The translations under genes and the position numbers were made by a program. Source: Hyaloperonospora brassicae (lineage: Eukaryota; Oomycota; Peronosporomycetes; Peronosporales; Peronosporaceae). Taken from it: a DNA stretch of 64,000 nucleotides. Location of the stretch: assembly GCA_947650285.1 (NCBI GenBank), contig CANTFL010001256.1, positions 310,001 through 374,000 of the forward strand. The letters run 5' to 3'. Of this stretch, positions 51,317-63,961 are shown piece by piece. Numbering within the stretch: position 1 is the stretch's first letter; every line of letters starts with the position of its first letter. The notes under the pieces were generated by a model. It was given only the letters and a program-made list of their open reading frames with translations, had not been told where the DNA came from and ran no database searches.

Positions 51317-54300
51317 TTGAAGAAAGTTTTTCCCGACACACAGTCACTGTGTATCTCTGCACCTGGTGATGAAATGTCCCTAATCACCTTGGCATTGGAA
51401 GTGACAAAGGACTTGTCACTTCTCGCCCTAGTTGAATGTGGGGCGTCGAACAACTTTATTCGTCGCCAGTCACTAGAGGCCGGAAGTATCAACTTCGTGG
51501 AGCGGGAGAACCCTCCAACGAGAATGACGGTGCGCCTAGAGACAGGCGCATCAATAACTGTGAAGAAAAGTATACTCGGAATTCACCACACGTTGAAAGA
51601 TGAACAGTACAATGATGACTTCATCGTACTCGACCTGGATGACAAGTTTGATGTCATCCTAGAACTGCCTTAGCTCAGGAGATACGAGCCAAGGGTGAGC
51701 GGGCAGCATCGATCAGTATCGATGCCTGACATTTGTTCATCAGATAACGATCTGAAGAATATCTTGGAACGCCCCAATTCATGTGGGTGTACTGCGAGTG
51801 ATTGCGATGGCCCCACTCGCGGTACGGTCGTTAGAACGACTGTACAAGAACATAGTGTAGATGATCACTACATTGTGGAGAAAGCTCTCCTGTATCCTGT
51901 GGATGTGACTTCCCAGAAAGTAATCGAGACAGTGAATGTAGTGGTCAATGACGGATCAAGCGTAGGCGCTTACACGCTTTATCTGATAGTGCATCCGAAG
52001 TTAACTTCGGAGATAACCAAATTTCCAACGCTAGAACCAAAACGATTCTTGCTTGATCTGCGTAGTGGCAAAGTCAAGCAGATCTGTGTACACGTCGCGG
52101 AAGATGAGTACGTCATCGATATTCTATCGGCAACGGTTTTTACTGAGAACGAACGGGTTCTCAACAGTTCATCGATGGAAGAAAGCGTCATCGATGAGAA
52201 TACTCGGATTAAGAGATATGAATCTCAATCCTGGAAGTCGCTTCAGGTAAATCCTTTGTAGAAGGATTTGATCGAATTCAAGGATGTGTTTCCAGAATCC
52301 GTACCGTGCGAGTTGCCTAAGGATAAAGGCACTCAACACGAGATCGAGCTCAAACCGAGCTCGAAGTACTGTGCCATGAAGCAGTGTCCACTGCCTCGTG
52401 AACAGGTGCTAGCTATCGACAAGTTCTTTACCAATCGCTTAGCAGCGGGCCACGTGAGGGAATTAACTTTTCCTCACAGATCTCCGACCTTCTGTTTGCG
52501 AAAGGCCACTGGAGGATGGCGGATAGTGCAACCATTCAACAAGTTGAATGCTGCAACGGTACCGGATCAGACGCCGATCCAGAGGAAGAACTTGATCATA
52601 GATGGTATGTCTAAGAGTACCATCTTCTCGTCGATGGATATGACGTATGGCTTCTATCAGATCCTCATGCGTGAACGAGACATCCCGTACACAGCAGTGA
52701 GCACCCCATATGTATGCTATAGGAGTGGCTAGTGATGCCACATGGTCTGAGCAATGTCTCTGCTACTTTCAACAGATGTTTTACAAATCTGTTGCGACCG
52801 GTGCGAGACTTTGCATATAGTTAATTTGACGATATTTTCGTCCATAGCCGGACCATGGACGGGAAGACAAACGTTGAAGCTCACAGAACTCACGTTCGTC
52901 AGGTTCTTCAACTTATTCGCAAGCGTAATTTGTACGCCAACCTCAAGAAGTGTGTATTTGCAGCTAGAGAAATACCACTTCTTGGGTGCATCGTAGGTAA
53001 ACACGGCGCACGCTCTGATCCCGAAAAACCAAGGCGATCACCAAATGGCCTGTTCCAGTCGATGTCAAGGGATTCCGGAAGTTCCTTGGGATAGCGTCGT
53101 ACTTGCACAAGTACTCGCGAAACTATACCGAGATGACTGTTCATCTTTCTTTTTTGCTCAAGGAAGATGTAAAGTGGTCATGAAACACTGATTTACAGCG
53201 GTTTTCTAAGGTATCAAGAAAATATTGATGCAATTGCCCATCTTGGCGATTGGAGAAAAGGACAGACCATTTCATGTGGTCTGTGTCGCCAGCAATTTTG
53301 CCATCGGATGTGCATTGATGCAATATGACACAGACGGCGCGGAGCGCGTTATATGCTACCAATCGCGTCAGCTGCAACTAGCCGAACGCAATTACCCAGT
53401 GTATGACAAGGAAATCCTTGCCATGAAGTACGCACTGGCTAAGTTTCGCGTCTATCTGTTGGTAAATAGACCGTTTATTGTCTGTCGGACCATGCGTAGC
53501 TACGTACCGCCATAAACAGCCCCCAACTCTCGCAACAAATGGCGAGGTGGTTGTCTTTCTTCGCGGAGTACAACTTCTCCGTGGGATACATACCAGGACG
53601 ACTTAACGTCGTCGCTGATGCGCTGTCACGTCGGCCCGATTTTGAGCTAACTACACGCGTCAGCAGTGATACTTTCCCACTATTGCGGCGCTTTCAGTCA
53701 GCGTGCCATCGTCGCCTTTACTCGACGATTTGCGGAAGGCATACGAAGGAAATACGAATCTCCTCCGTTTGATGAGTCATCTTGCAAAACCATTCCGGAA
53801 ATCCTAGTCGGGTTTGCCGGCTCCATACCGTTCCTCTTTGGATCGGTATACGACTCGCAATGGTCTGCTGTATTACACAGCAGTTGCTGACGACACCCCT
53901 CGTGTCGTCGTTTCCGATCATGATGATTTGCGTGTACGCATCATGTTCGAATGTCACGATGCGCCGGCAGGCGGGAATCGTGGTAGGGAAAAGACTTACC
54001 TTACAGTAAGTCGCAACTTTTTCTGGCCCCTCCAGTATCAGTTTGTCCGCTAGTACATTCGTTCTTGCGAGGTTTGTCGACGAGTGAAGCCTAGTCCTTC
54101 ATCCCGTGCACCGTTACAACTTCTGCTGGTGCCGGCAGAATGTTGGGATTTCGTTTTCATGGAATTTGGCTTCGGTTTTCCCGAAGACACTCCAGAATAA
54201 TGATATTATTGTGTTTATCGATCGTTTCAGCAAGATGATGCATCTTGCTGCAGCCCGAGTCAATCACGGCTCAGGGTTGTGCTCTTGTCTTCATCGACAC

Positions 54301-55745
54301 GATCTTTTGACTCCACAGATTACCCCGTGAGCTCGTATCCGACCGTGATCCTCGATTCACGGCGGAGTTTTGGCAATCCGTGTTCCGCAATTTGGTAACA
54401 CGGTTAAAGATGTCAACCTCTGATCATCCTGAAACGGATGGTCAGTCAAAACGTGCAAGCCGTGTCCTCAAAGAGATACTTCGCGGATAAGTCCACTACT
54501 TTTCGAGTTGGAGTAAGTTCTTGCCAACGGTCGAATTTTCCATCAACAACCCGTGTATGCGTACACGACGCATACACCGTTCTACGTGAATGTATACGCC
54601 ACCCATGTATTCCCGCCCTAATACAGAGTGAATTTGGGATAAGGAGAAGAGGGAATCACTCGAGCAAAAAACATTTTGGCTCTTGCTCATCACGTATCAT
54701 TGCACATGCCGATACGTTCGATGTCGATATCGATAATGTCGACATCGATGCAGTCGACCCTATCAGTAGCGATGACGCTGCTGCTACATTATACAGTGAT
54801 GACGATGCTGTAATATTTAGCATCGCCAACGACTATACCAGCGAGGAAATGAACACTTTAGCTGAAGAAGAGAAAGACCTATTAACAGTGCGCCCGAAGC
54901 GCACTGAAAGACAAAATAACGAGTCGGCAGAGAACTTCCTGCTGACTCGAGAGGCGGTAGTCCGTTTCGTTCAAGACTCCATCGCCAATGAGGTGGACCG
55001 CCAGAAACGGAACGCAGACAAGTATGTAAGAGCAAATGTTCTTTCATTTAAAGTTTACGACGTAGTGCTACTGTCTACGGTAAACTTACCTGGACATGCA
55101 GTCACTAATGTCGGCAGTAGAAAACTACTGCCAAAATACATTGGTCCCTTTCGTGTATTGCACCGCAAAGGCAATGCATACACGATTGAGTTGCCTCGCA
55201 GGATGCGCACGCATCCTACGTTTTATGTTGGTCTTCTCCTCTCGTATTATCAGCACGAGGCCTCTTCCGAGAGCGGAGATAACCAGCACGTTCAAGAATC
55301 CTCAACCGATTCTTGTGATTACGGACCAGACACTCAAGTTGGTCCTTCAGCAACGAAGTATCGCGACGAGCCGCCTCTAACCCGTCGCGCACGTGGCGCT
55401 TCTCGCGTTCTTTCTCAAGTTGAGCAAACGCGAAATACGATCGATCTTTCTCCCGATCGGTACGGAGACGTCGTACGGTCGACAACAAGTCGTGTCGACG
55501 ATCTTATTCGTAATCGACGTCCTCCCTCAACTGTGTCAGGCAACTTTCATAGTTACCCAAAGACTGATGCAGGCCCGGCAGATGAGCCAGATCTTGTCTT
55601 TCCACCACCACCAGAGCCACTAGTGGATTCTCAAGGTGGTCAAAGCTTTCAAGTAGGACGTATCTTGAGCCACCGCGTGGAGAACGGGCAGCGGACAAGT
55701 TACCCTGTACGCTGGCGTGGATACCCACCATCATATGACAGCTGA
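51317..55745 (+). pseudogene. Gypsy pol remnant, copy 2
   Basis: Protease-like 51317-51673, RT from 52268, RNase H 53225-53515, integrase pieces 53814-54330, and a long 435-codon frame (54438-55745) covering the integrase C-terminal half (GSRKLLPKYIGPFRVLHRKG) and the start of the chromodomain (YPVRWRGYPPSYDS), again cut by the same TGA as copy 1. Multiple frames are required, so no functional polyprotein is encoded. Confidence 0.88.
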
Positions 55746-56904
55746 GAGTCTCGTTCCTAGCTGATGGCAGATGTTGAGGGTCTCGTCCACCAGTACGACG
55801 AGACTCATCCGGTAGGTCCGAGGGTCCATAAGTAAACCCGCGCTTTGGATGATTGAAGACGGATTGCAAGTTTGAAATCGCGTTCCGCATCTCAGCCGAG
55901 ATGTGTGCCCTTCCCCAGACCGAACTAAGTGAATACATATCCCTTTGTTTACGTTACGTGGTGTCAACACAACTATCACAAGGATTGCCCCAAGTGAGGC
56001 AAGGAATACCTGCCTCACTCGACAAACGATGCAGCCGGTACCTTGCACCGGTTGAAGTTCGCTTCTCAAACTTGATGCGTACTGCTTCAATTTTTTGGAG
56101 CCATCCTTCACGTCCAAAATTCTTGATATTTTGGATAAAAGAGTTCCATGCAGCCAAAAGCGAATCCTTGTCACGCTTTTGGTTACCGTTGTACCATCTA
56201 TGCTTGAAGAAAGCATCGAGATAAAAGCCTTCTGCATCGCGAAAATTCTTCGCGCTGGAGCATAAGCCAGGGAGCTCGCTCGTATCGAAAAGTGGGATTC
56301 GATGGTGTTGACTTTTCTCGTGGGACAAGCTATTAATGAGCTGTTCAGGAAAACACCACGGCTTCAGCTCACCACACTTCGACGTGGTATCTTTGCCGCT
56401 ACCACGGATTCCATTATGACGACGGCTCGCGATATCGTCAACGCGCTCGTGCGATGGCGCACGAGTTGACCGTGGTGATGAGTATGATTACTCATCACCA
56501 TATTCATCATCACTGCCGAACAGACTGTGACGAATGTCGCGAGTCCGTTCGTTCGACAGATCTTTTGATGAGGTAGGCACCGCGGGTGAATGCGGTTCCT
56601 CTAAAAGCTTTTCCGAGTCAGACACATCTGACTCGATAGAGTAACTGACCCCTCGATCGAGGTCATTGTGTGCATGTGGTGCGATACCACATGCGACTGC
56701 AGCAGCACTTGATGCAGGCAGAGAACGAGCAGCAGACGATTCGTCGTCTGTCGCATAGACTGACACGGTAGCAGACTGTGTCGTCTTTGAGTCACCCCGA
56801 ATAGACATGTTAACTATGAGAGGAAAAGTCAGAATGAATGGATCCGACCAACAAATTCTCCCCCTCCCATTGGCATGGGTGGCCACGAAAGTTTCAATAG
56901 TCAC
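55216..56904 (-). CDS. Antisense ORFs inside gypsy copy 2
   Basis: Counterparts of the copy 1 antisense frames: 56904-56488 (138 aa), 56328-55954 (124 aa), and the coiled-coil frame split into 55938-55504 and 55488-55216 by a stop created near 55500. Conservation of reading frames between copies is expected from near-identity and is not by itself proof of selection. Confidence 0.4.
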
Positions 56905-56932
56905 AAGGTGACTATCAGTTAGGGGGGGGTGA

Positions 56933-57371
56933 TGTAATGGGGTGTCCCGTTACATGACATTGCCATTCAGGATACCGACAATAAAGAATATGTACGCTGA
57001 ATATTCTTTCAACAATATCAGAAAGCATGATGATATTGTTGAGAATACCGAAGGCTCTACTCATTAGTTGATATCGTGATGATATCAACCCACCAATCGC
57101 TGCCAGACGCGCTCAATGAGTGGTGAGTAGACGTCGTAATACGTTTAGTTTGATTAATATAATTAAGTCCGGACAAACAGGGACAAGCGATTGATAGGAC
57201 TTAATTGTATTAAGTAACAGTTGTACTTTTACCACTACCAGAGTCTTGCCTTAGTCGTTACCTTGCTCAATGTAGTGTTTACACCTATCTGGGCACTGAC
57301 CTTCACTGTTGTCAGCGGAAGGTTGACTCCGTACTGGTAGTCCAGTTCGTAGTCGTCAGTACCCCGTTCCA
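56933..57371 (+). repeat. 3' LTR of gypsy copy 2
   Basis: 439 bp starting TGTAATGGGG after the purine tract agggggggg, ending CCCCGTTCCA (one base off the perfect terminus). Only a few differences from the 3' LTR of copy 1. Confidence 0.92.
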
Positions 57372-58990
57372 TGATACATCACCTATGGGCGATCATGAAA
57401 TTTTTGACCAGCCTAGGTTCCCCGATTATTCGGCGGGACTTCGGCGTACGGTAGCAGATTGCCGACGCGCATGGAAACGTACCAAGACAGAACGCCTCCT
57501 TGTTTAGCACACGTAAACGCCTGGAGAGATGTCTCGCCGCTTTTACGCCCATATGGGGTAATTTGGGGTATATGAGTAAGTGACACGACAACACCATCGT
57601 GTCCATGGGATAAAAAGCGACATCCGGGCTGAATCAATCCCAGAAATTGGCTGATGCAATGGCCGAGGGCTAAAACGTCTTATGACTTATTTCTTTTGCC
57701 TGTCCCGAATCCACCGTCGCCTTCCTTTCCCGGTCCACCCCTCCGACCCGGATTGATGACTCTGCTGTGATATCGGACATTTATACCGACAATGAGAGTG
57801 CGGATTTCAAAAGGCTAAAATGTGGTTAAGCCTTTTAACCGTATACAATTACCAACACTTTTCACCGAGATTACGCATACGCGCTCGGCCCTGTTTTCGC
57901 TACATTTCACACCTGGTGGTTTACGTGCAGATTGTTCCCGGTGTCGCTCGGTAAAGAGAATATCCAGAGTTTGTAGAATTGCCCGGTCTCCGCCTTGCCG
58001 CTTGATCGTCAACCGATTGCTCTCCTCAACAGCGAATACTAGTCAATTTACCGAGGATCTCTCGTTTCGGGTATGAACTTTGCTGTCGCATCTCGTCCTG
58101 CAGTCTCAAGTTGATTTTGTTCCGAAGCGGCCGATCCATACGGCTCTTGACATTTTCCCAGCAAAACCCAAAGTTAGAAACTTTGACAGCGATCTACATC
58201 AAGCACTTGTTTTGCTTCTCTATTTTGCAAAGGCGTACGACACGTTGAAACGTCATTATTTACTTTCGGCGCTGACATGGCTTGGGTTTTCTCCCCACTT
58301 CGTACCAGTCGTGGCAGCATTACACCGCGACGCGGTGTGCCGTTTTCTCGTCAAGGTATATCGCTAAATTCGAAGTAAAGTTACATGTGGAATACGGCAA
58401 GGCTGTACCCTTGCTCTACTTTCCTTTACTATCGCACTAATTATTGCATATCGGTTGCTTCAAGTGCAAAGAATATTCAAGTTGTACCTATTAAATCTGG
58501 CTGGTGGACAACTGAATTCAAACTTTGGGATATGCCGATGAAACAGCTTTCCAATTTCACGATCGGTCTCCATTTATGCCGATTATCGCTTTCTCGATAA
58601 TTTCGCGCACGTGTCCGTTCGCCGGACTAATCGGGTGGAATCAAAGGTCTTCGAGCTGGACCTCCGCGGATCCGCGAAATCTGTAAGCACCTGTGGTCTC
58701 ACTATGCAGGTCACCGGCGACTCTTGCAGGTATCTTGGTGATCTGGTAGGACAACAGGTTGCCGTTGTCGATAACTGAAATAAGTGCATCCGGTCTTTCT
58801 GAAGACGACTTGTCTTAGCACTAGAGAAGACTTACACGGTGGAGCAACGAACGCAACTCGCCAGTGCTATCTGTTGAAGGTAGCGGAGCGTCGAAGTGAA
58901 GAACGCTTGTTGGTAGAAGCAGCAAAACTAAAAGTGCATTATTCTATGAGCGTAACTCGTTCCTACCGTTGCTACTCATCTTTCTGAGTC
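57372..58990 (+). mobile_element. Decayed non-LTR retrotransposon, 3' portion (reverse transcriptase)
   Basis: RT-domain fragments on the plus strand: RQPIALLNSEY near 57990-58050 (interrupted by a stop), then at 58080-58367 DFVPKRPIHTALDIF and LLLYFAKAYDTLKRHYLLSA with GFSPHFVPVVAALH, matching conserved LINE RT blocks. Stops and frameshifts are frequent. Orientation and order fit a continuation of the endonuclease fragment at 48946-49449. Confidence 0.7.
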
Positions 58991-59162
58991 ACTTATTCAT
59001 TCCAACTGCCCCATAAATCCTGGCGTTCCTTTCCCATGTTCCCTTTCCATATAACGGTTTCTCTGATGTGGATATCCTTTCCACTGAGCACAAAAATGGG
59101 GGACGTCACTGTCTGGCAGGACAGTGCTGGTGAACCCCAAACACCGGGACCCTAAATTTTAA

Positions 59163-59236
59163 CTTTCACTGCCGGGTACCGAACCGGTGACCCCTGGAAT
59201 ATGGCTGCCACACATTTCCACTCGAGCTACAGCATG
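59163..59236 (-). repeat. tRNA-derived sequence (pseudo-tRNA or SINE)
   Basis: On the minus strand an A-box-like TAGCTCGAGTGG starts at 59229 and a B-box-like GGTTCGGTACC at 59185, exactly the tRNA spacing. Five of seven acceptor-stem pairs form, but D- and anticodon stems do not, so this is a degenerate tRNA-derived sequence. Confidence 0.4.
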
Positions 59237-59239
59237 CTT

Positions 59240-60380
59240 AAGAAATGCTCGTACTGGTATCCTATTCTACCGTACTAAGTGGAGCATATTATAGACACGG
59301 TTCATCCTATGTATGTCCATAACATACCCTTCGCATCACCTAATCTTAATACTATCGCTGTTTCTAAAATCACGTTTTTAGCGCGGCAATACTGGCCTCC
59401 TCCCGAAGTGGTTACCCGCTTGCACAGCTTAATTATTGACTTAGTATGAAGCGCCTATGAAGATAAGCGGTCCCGGTAGTTCTTCCCTTCCGATATGGCT
59501 TTTTTAGCAATTTAGCAGGAGTATATCGGTACCTTGTATTCGGACAGAAACCATGACTATTGCAGAAACAGCAGTTGAACATTGGGCAGCTACTATTTCT
59601 TCGAGAAACTTAGGAACTGGTGTTCACTTGTGGCGATCAAGCGGGTCGGGTCCGGCTTACATCACGCCATGTTGGACGGAAGACAAGCATCCTCGATATC
59701 GAGCGACGCTCTAGCAAACCGGGTCCGAAAGTGTTAGAATTTCTGCGGCTCGACATGCTCGCTAAGCGGTCAGGGAGGTCTGTATACTTGCCTTCTCGAT
59801 TACATCGAGAGCCATAGTCGACTAAATTGACGACGATAGTGTACACAATTGGTGTACGGCTGGTGATTAAGGAACGACTGCGCGTCTAGATGTGTCCTTA
59901 AGTAGCGTCATCGAAGCGATTTATTTTCCGCTGCCTTCTCCATGTTGGCAAGTATGCGTTGCCGTAGGAGGAAGTAGGTGAACGATAAGATTATGTATTG
60001 CTTCTTACAAGTTCTCTCTCCTCTGCCGTGGTCCTCGAAGCCCTATGCTCCAGTCATCTATCTCGCACGCATTCTGACTCTACCTGAATACAAACACTAT
60101 TCTGCTTGTCAATCTGCGTGCATCATTTGCGCACAGCAAGTTTATGACATCGTGGCCCCAAATAAACATCAAGTCACCGGCCGACCACTCCGATCACCTA
60201 TTCGTGCCCTCGCAACCATTTCCAACATTTCCAACAGCCCTCCACGGTCGTGACTTGCCTTCACACCCGTTCTGATTTCTTAAGCTTCTTCATCATTGGT
60301 GTCCCTATAAGCGCCTCGACCATGACGCACACACCGACGCATTCATATTGCTCGATCTTGCTCCTCCGACCCTTATTCGC
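59240..60380. other. Interval without assignable features
   Basis: Short frames only (for example 59620-59817 plus). The end near 60000-60380 may include the 3' untranslated part or 3' LTR of the copia element, but no second LTR is in the window to confirm it. Confidence 0.4.
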
Positions 60381-60389
60381 ATCAAGCTC

Positions 60390-62463
60390 TTACTGGAGAT
60401 GCATCAGACTCCGCAGCGTCCCCAGCTTGGTCGCGTCGAGGGCCTCAGTCATCAGGTCCGCAAGCATCAGCTCGGACGGAACGTTCTTCGTCATGACAAT
60501 AACGCGTTGAGCGAGGTCGCGCAGATGCGTGTGTATCACGTCGATGTGTTTAGCCTTGATGGAGGAGGCTTCGCTTTCGATCTGGCAGATGGCTGCTTGA
60601 TTTTCCACGTACATCAGCATGGGGACAATCGGCTCCATGCCCACCTCTTTAAGCATCTTATGCAAGCCAATGAGCTCGCGCGCAACTTCCGACGTCGCGA
60701 CGAACTCGGACTTCATTATAGAGAGACTTACACCGCCCTGATTCTTCGCAGTCCACGACACCGCCATACCATTAAAAGTACAACGCCTCCCGTTAGTGAC
60801 TTGCGATCCGCCCTGTCCGCTGCGTAGTCGGCGTCGCTGTATGCTTCGAGCTGCAACGCGTCGCAACTTTTTTTCGCCGGCGCCATCTCGAGCTTAAGCT
60901 TCGCAAGTCGCTTTGAATACCGCGCGAAACGCTGGGCAAGCTTCCAGTAGAGCACGCGCGGTGCGTGCTTCTGCCTAGTTGCTCTGTGTATTGGAAAGGC
61001 AATGTCCGGCCTCGAGCACCGCGCGACCCACAGCATGCTTCTGACGAGCGACTGAAATGCGTTAATCGTCGCACCATCGCCTACACTAGTCGTCTCCAGC
61101 AGCGCGGCATCGTCGCCTATAATATCGTAGCATTCATCTCCAATTGGCGTTTGTCGGGTTCGCATCGCTCATCCCATGAGCACGCAGGAGCTCCTTGGTG
61201 GCCTCCTCTTGATCGATGCGATATGCGCCGTCACTTCCGAGCTCCACTCGCATCCCTAAAAACTTGTGAGCGCGACCCAGATCCTTGATAGACAGCGACG
61301 CCAGGATCGCGAAAAAGACTCCCGACCGCCGCGACGCTCGTGCCTGTCGCCAGTAGGTCGTCGACGTAGACACCAGCAACGACATGCTCGTCCCCATCGC
61401 ATTTGTAGTACAGACACATGTCCAAAACACATCGCACGTACCCCGCGTCGCTAAGTCGCGCGTCGAGCAAATGGCTCCAGAGGCGCTTGGCTTGCTTCAG
61501 CCCGTACAGGCTCCTCCTCAGATCCAAGACGACCTCGCCTGAGTGCGCAGCGCCAATCTTGCACAGAGTACTCTCTGAAACGCTCAGCCCACGTGGCGCC
61601 TGCAGGCAGATGTCGAGGTGAGCCTCCTTTGCGGCACGCACATATGCGTTTGGGATGTCTCCGTGCTTTGCAGGCACTCCCCACGTTGCAGCAAGAGCCA
61701 GCACAACCTTTGCCGTTGATATGTCCATCACGGCGGCAAAGGTTAGGTTGTAAACAACGCCGAGAACCTGCTCATTGCCGCATGCGACAAGCCTCGCCTT
61801 GTATCGCCCCAGCTCTCCGTCGGCTCCAGTATTGGTCTTATATACCCACTTAGAGTGAAGAGCATTCGCGCAAGGGCTGCGCTTCATCACGCGCCACACA
61901 TCGTTGCTTTCGAGCGCAGCGATTTCTTCTTGCATTGACTTTTGCCACTCAGCGCGGTTCGAGCTGCGTATGGCCTGTCCATAATTGCGGAGATCGCGCT
62001 CGAATACCGCGATGACGACTTCTTCACTTGCAGCTTGCTTTTCATGACGCGCAGCTGCTTGCGCACACTTCGACGTGCCTCGCGTCCCGTGCACTTGTGG
62101 CGCCCACGACTTCTTGTTCTTCCTGCAAGCGCCGCAATCATCTTGCGCTCCTCAATTGTCATCGCGAGTTCCCACTTCTACCTCTGCTAGTGGCTCTGCC
62201 ATCGCTTCTTCGGCTCAATATCGGACCACCATTGCGCGCTGTAGTTAGACATTCTGAGTAACAGAAAGCGTGGAGATGTTGTTGACGCGTTGTGTGACGA
62301 CCATTTTGTTTTCTCGCTGAAGTAGTAACTTGTATCCCTTTGTCTTCTCGCTCACACCAACGATGATGCCTATCTGTGAGCGCTGATGCAGCGATTTCTT
62401 GCGCGGGACGCGATAGACGCTAAACGACGATCCAAGTGCTGCGTAAATCTGGTGCCTTGCCAT
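60390..62463 (-). pseudogene. Copia integrase tail, reverse transcriptase and RNase H
   Basis: Integrase C-terminal remnants at 62463-62245. RT frame 62094-61231 has EIAALESNDVWRV, YKARLVACGNEQ, RSLYGLKQAKRLW and the catalytic YVDDLL. It shifts frame near 61330 (DLGRAHKFLGMRVEL continues in another frame) and again near 61150. RNase H at 61165-60390 has SDADYAADRADRKSLTGGVV, then LSIMKSEFVATSEVARELIG. The integrase core (62463-62867) is only weakly recognisable. Confidence 0.88.
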
Positions 62464-62844
62464 TCAGCACCTCAATAGGCGACGCTCTCTTTGCGTTCGC
62501 TCGCGTCGGACTGCGATTTAGTATATGTACAGCGTACTACACCCCGTCCTCTAAAACCGCAATGGCAGCGCACACGCAAACATCATGCTGCGCGCAACGT
62601 TCAAAACCGTCCGGTTCATTCTCTCCGGTTTGCCGTTTGACGCTTGGTTGCGTGCTTCGGACACTTGGCGCGCGACACCCGTGCGTTTGCAAAACTAATC
62701 GACGCTGGCGTACTCGCCACCGTCGTCCGTCCGTAGAACATGGACCTTGAACCCGAAGAGCTTTTCAAAATGAACTGAGAAACCTCAAATTGTTCCGCCG
62801 CTGCGTCCTTTGTGCGCACGAGGAAAACGCGGAAGTAATTCGAC

Positions 62845-63961
62845 TTATTGTCGATAAAGTTCACCATATATCAATTGCCGAGGCGGTCCTGCGGCGTCAT
62901 CGGGCCTTTGAGATCCGTGCGGATGACACCACCGATCCTGTCGATTGAATAGTAAGCACCGCTGTCCTTCTTGAGACTGTGCGTTGCGCGTCTGCTTGCC
63001 CTTGAGGCAAGACACGCACTCCATGCGCTTGTTGCTGGTAAGATGGATGCCTGACGCTGGATCGCGCGCCATGCGCCCGATTGTATCGAACGCGAGGTGG
63101 CTAAGTCGCTGGTGCCAGTGCAGCAGCGAGGCTTCGTGCGCCCCGTCGGCATCATCATTCGTCTCAAGTGCTTTGAGCGCGGACATGATCGCATCTTCAG
63201 CGCTGTGACTCCCGTGTGTCGCTGTCGTCTCAACGTCAGCACGTTGCTGTCGATCGCGACGTCAAACGTGATGCACCGTCGCTGCGCCGCGCTAGTGCGC
63301 TTTTGCCGCCGTCGTAAACGAAAGCGAAGCCTTTACTCTCCAGCCTCCCGTATGAGACGATATTCTTCCCCAGCCGAGGCGCAAGATAAACTTCAGTCGG
63401 AGTCACACTCGTTTTAGCACCGTGCGCTAGTACCTCGAGTCGCACACTCCCGATACGCGTCATCCGCAGAGACTCACCATCTGTCATGGCGATCTCGTGG
63501 ACGCTGGGAGCCGGTTGGATCAGCAGCAACTCGTCGCTCACGAGGTGTCTGCTCGCGCCGCTGTCAAGAATCCAGTCGCCTCGATTAACGCCAATCGCAT
63601 TGTTCGCAGCGAGCATAAAACCGCCCGCGCAGGTCGAAGCCAGCCCGTTATCGCTAGCGGATCTCGCACGGGCCTCTTTCCTGCGTGAGTTCTTCTTCTT
63701 CTTCTTCTTTCTTCTTCTTCTTGCTCTTTTTCCTTTCGCCACGATCAGCGGACGTTTTCTCCGTGAGCGCTAGCACCTTGTTGCCAATTCCGATTTTGTT
63801 GCTTGTCTCATCATCAGATACAACTCTTGCATTGCATTCGGATACGACGTAAACCATCCTGCCGTATCGGAAACACGTTCGCGAATTATGAAGCTTCGCC
63901 TCAACATGCGTCGCAACGACCTCGCGACCGACCGCGCCGCTGCTGAGCTCAACGACTGCAC
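62845..63961 (-). pseudogene. Copia gag, protease and GAG-pre-integrase region
   Basis: The 63961-63654 frames are gag C-terminal. The frame 63742-63236 carries a lysine run and then the aspartic protease motif WILDSGASRHLVSD with SYGRLESKGFAFVYDGG. The frame 63186-62845 has the GAG-pre-integrase HHCC-type region (LLHWHQRLSHLAFDTIGRMA, then CVSCLKGKQTR). Frame changes lie between these pieces. Confidence 0.85.

Larger units (their letters stand above)
49681..57371 (+). mobile_element. Ty3/gypsy LTR retrotransposon, copy 2 (defective, 5' LTR truncated)
   Basis: Same element and orientation as copy 1, about 99 percent identical internally, with a fuller integrase region (583 bp more). The 5' LTR lacks the first 20-odd bases including TGTAAC, and no target duplication flanks the element. 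It lies within a LINE whose endonuclease precedes it and whose RT follows. Most frameshifts and stops are shared with copy 1, though copy 2 has lost one stop (near 52231) that copy 1 has at 39814-39816. Confidence 0.93.
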
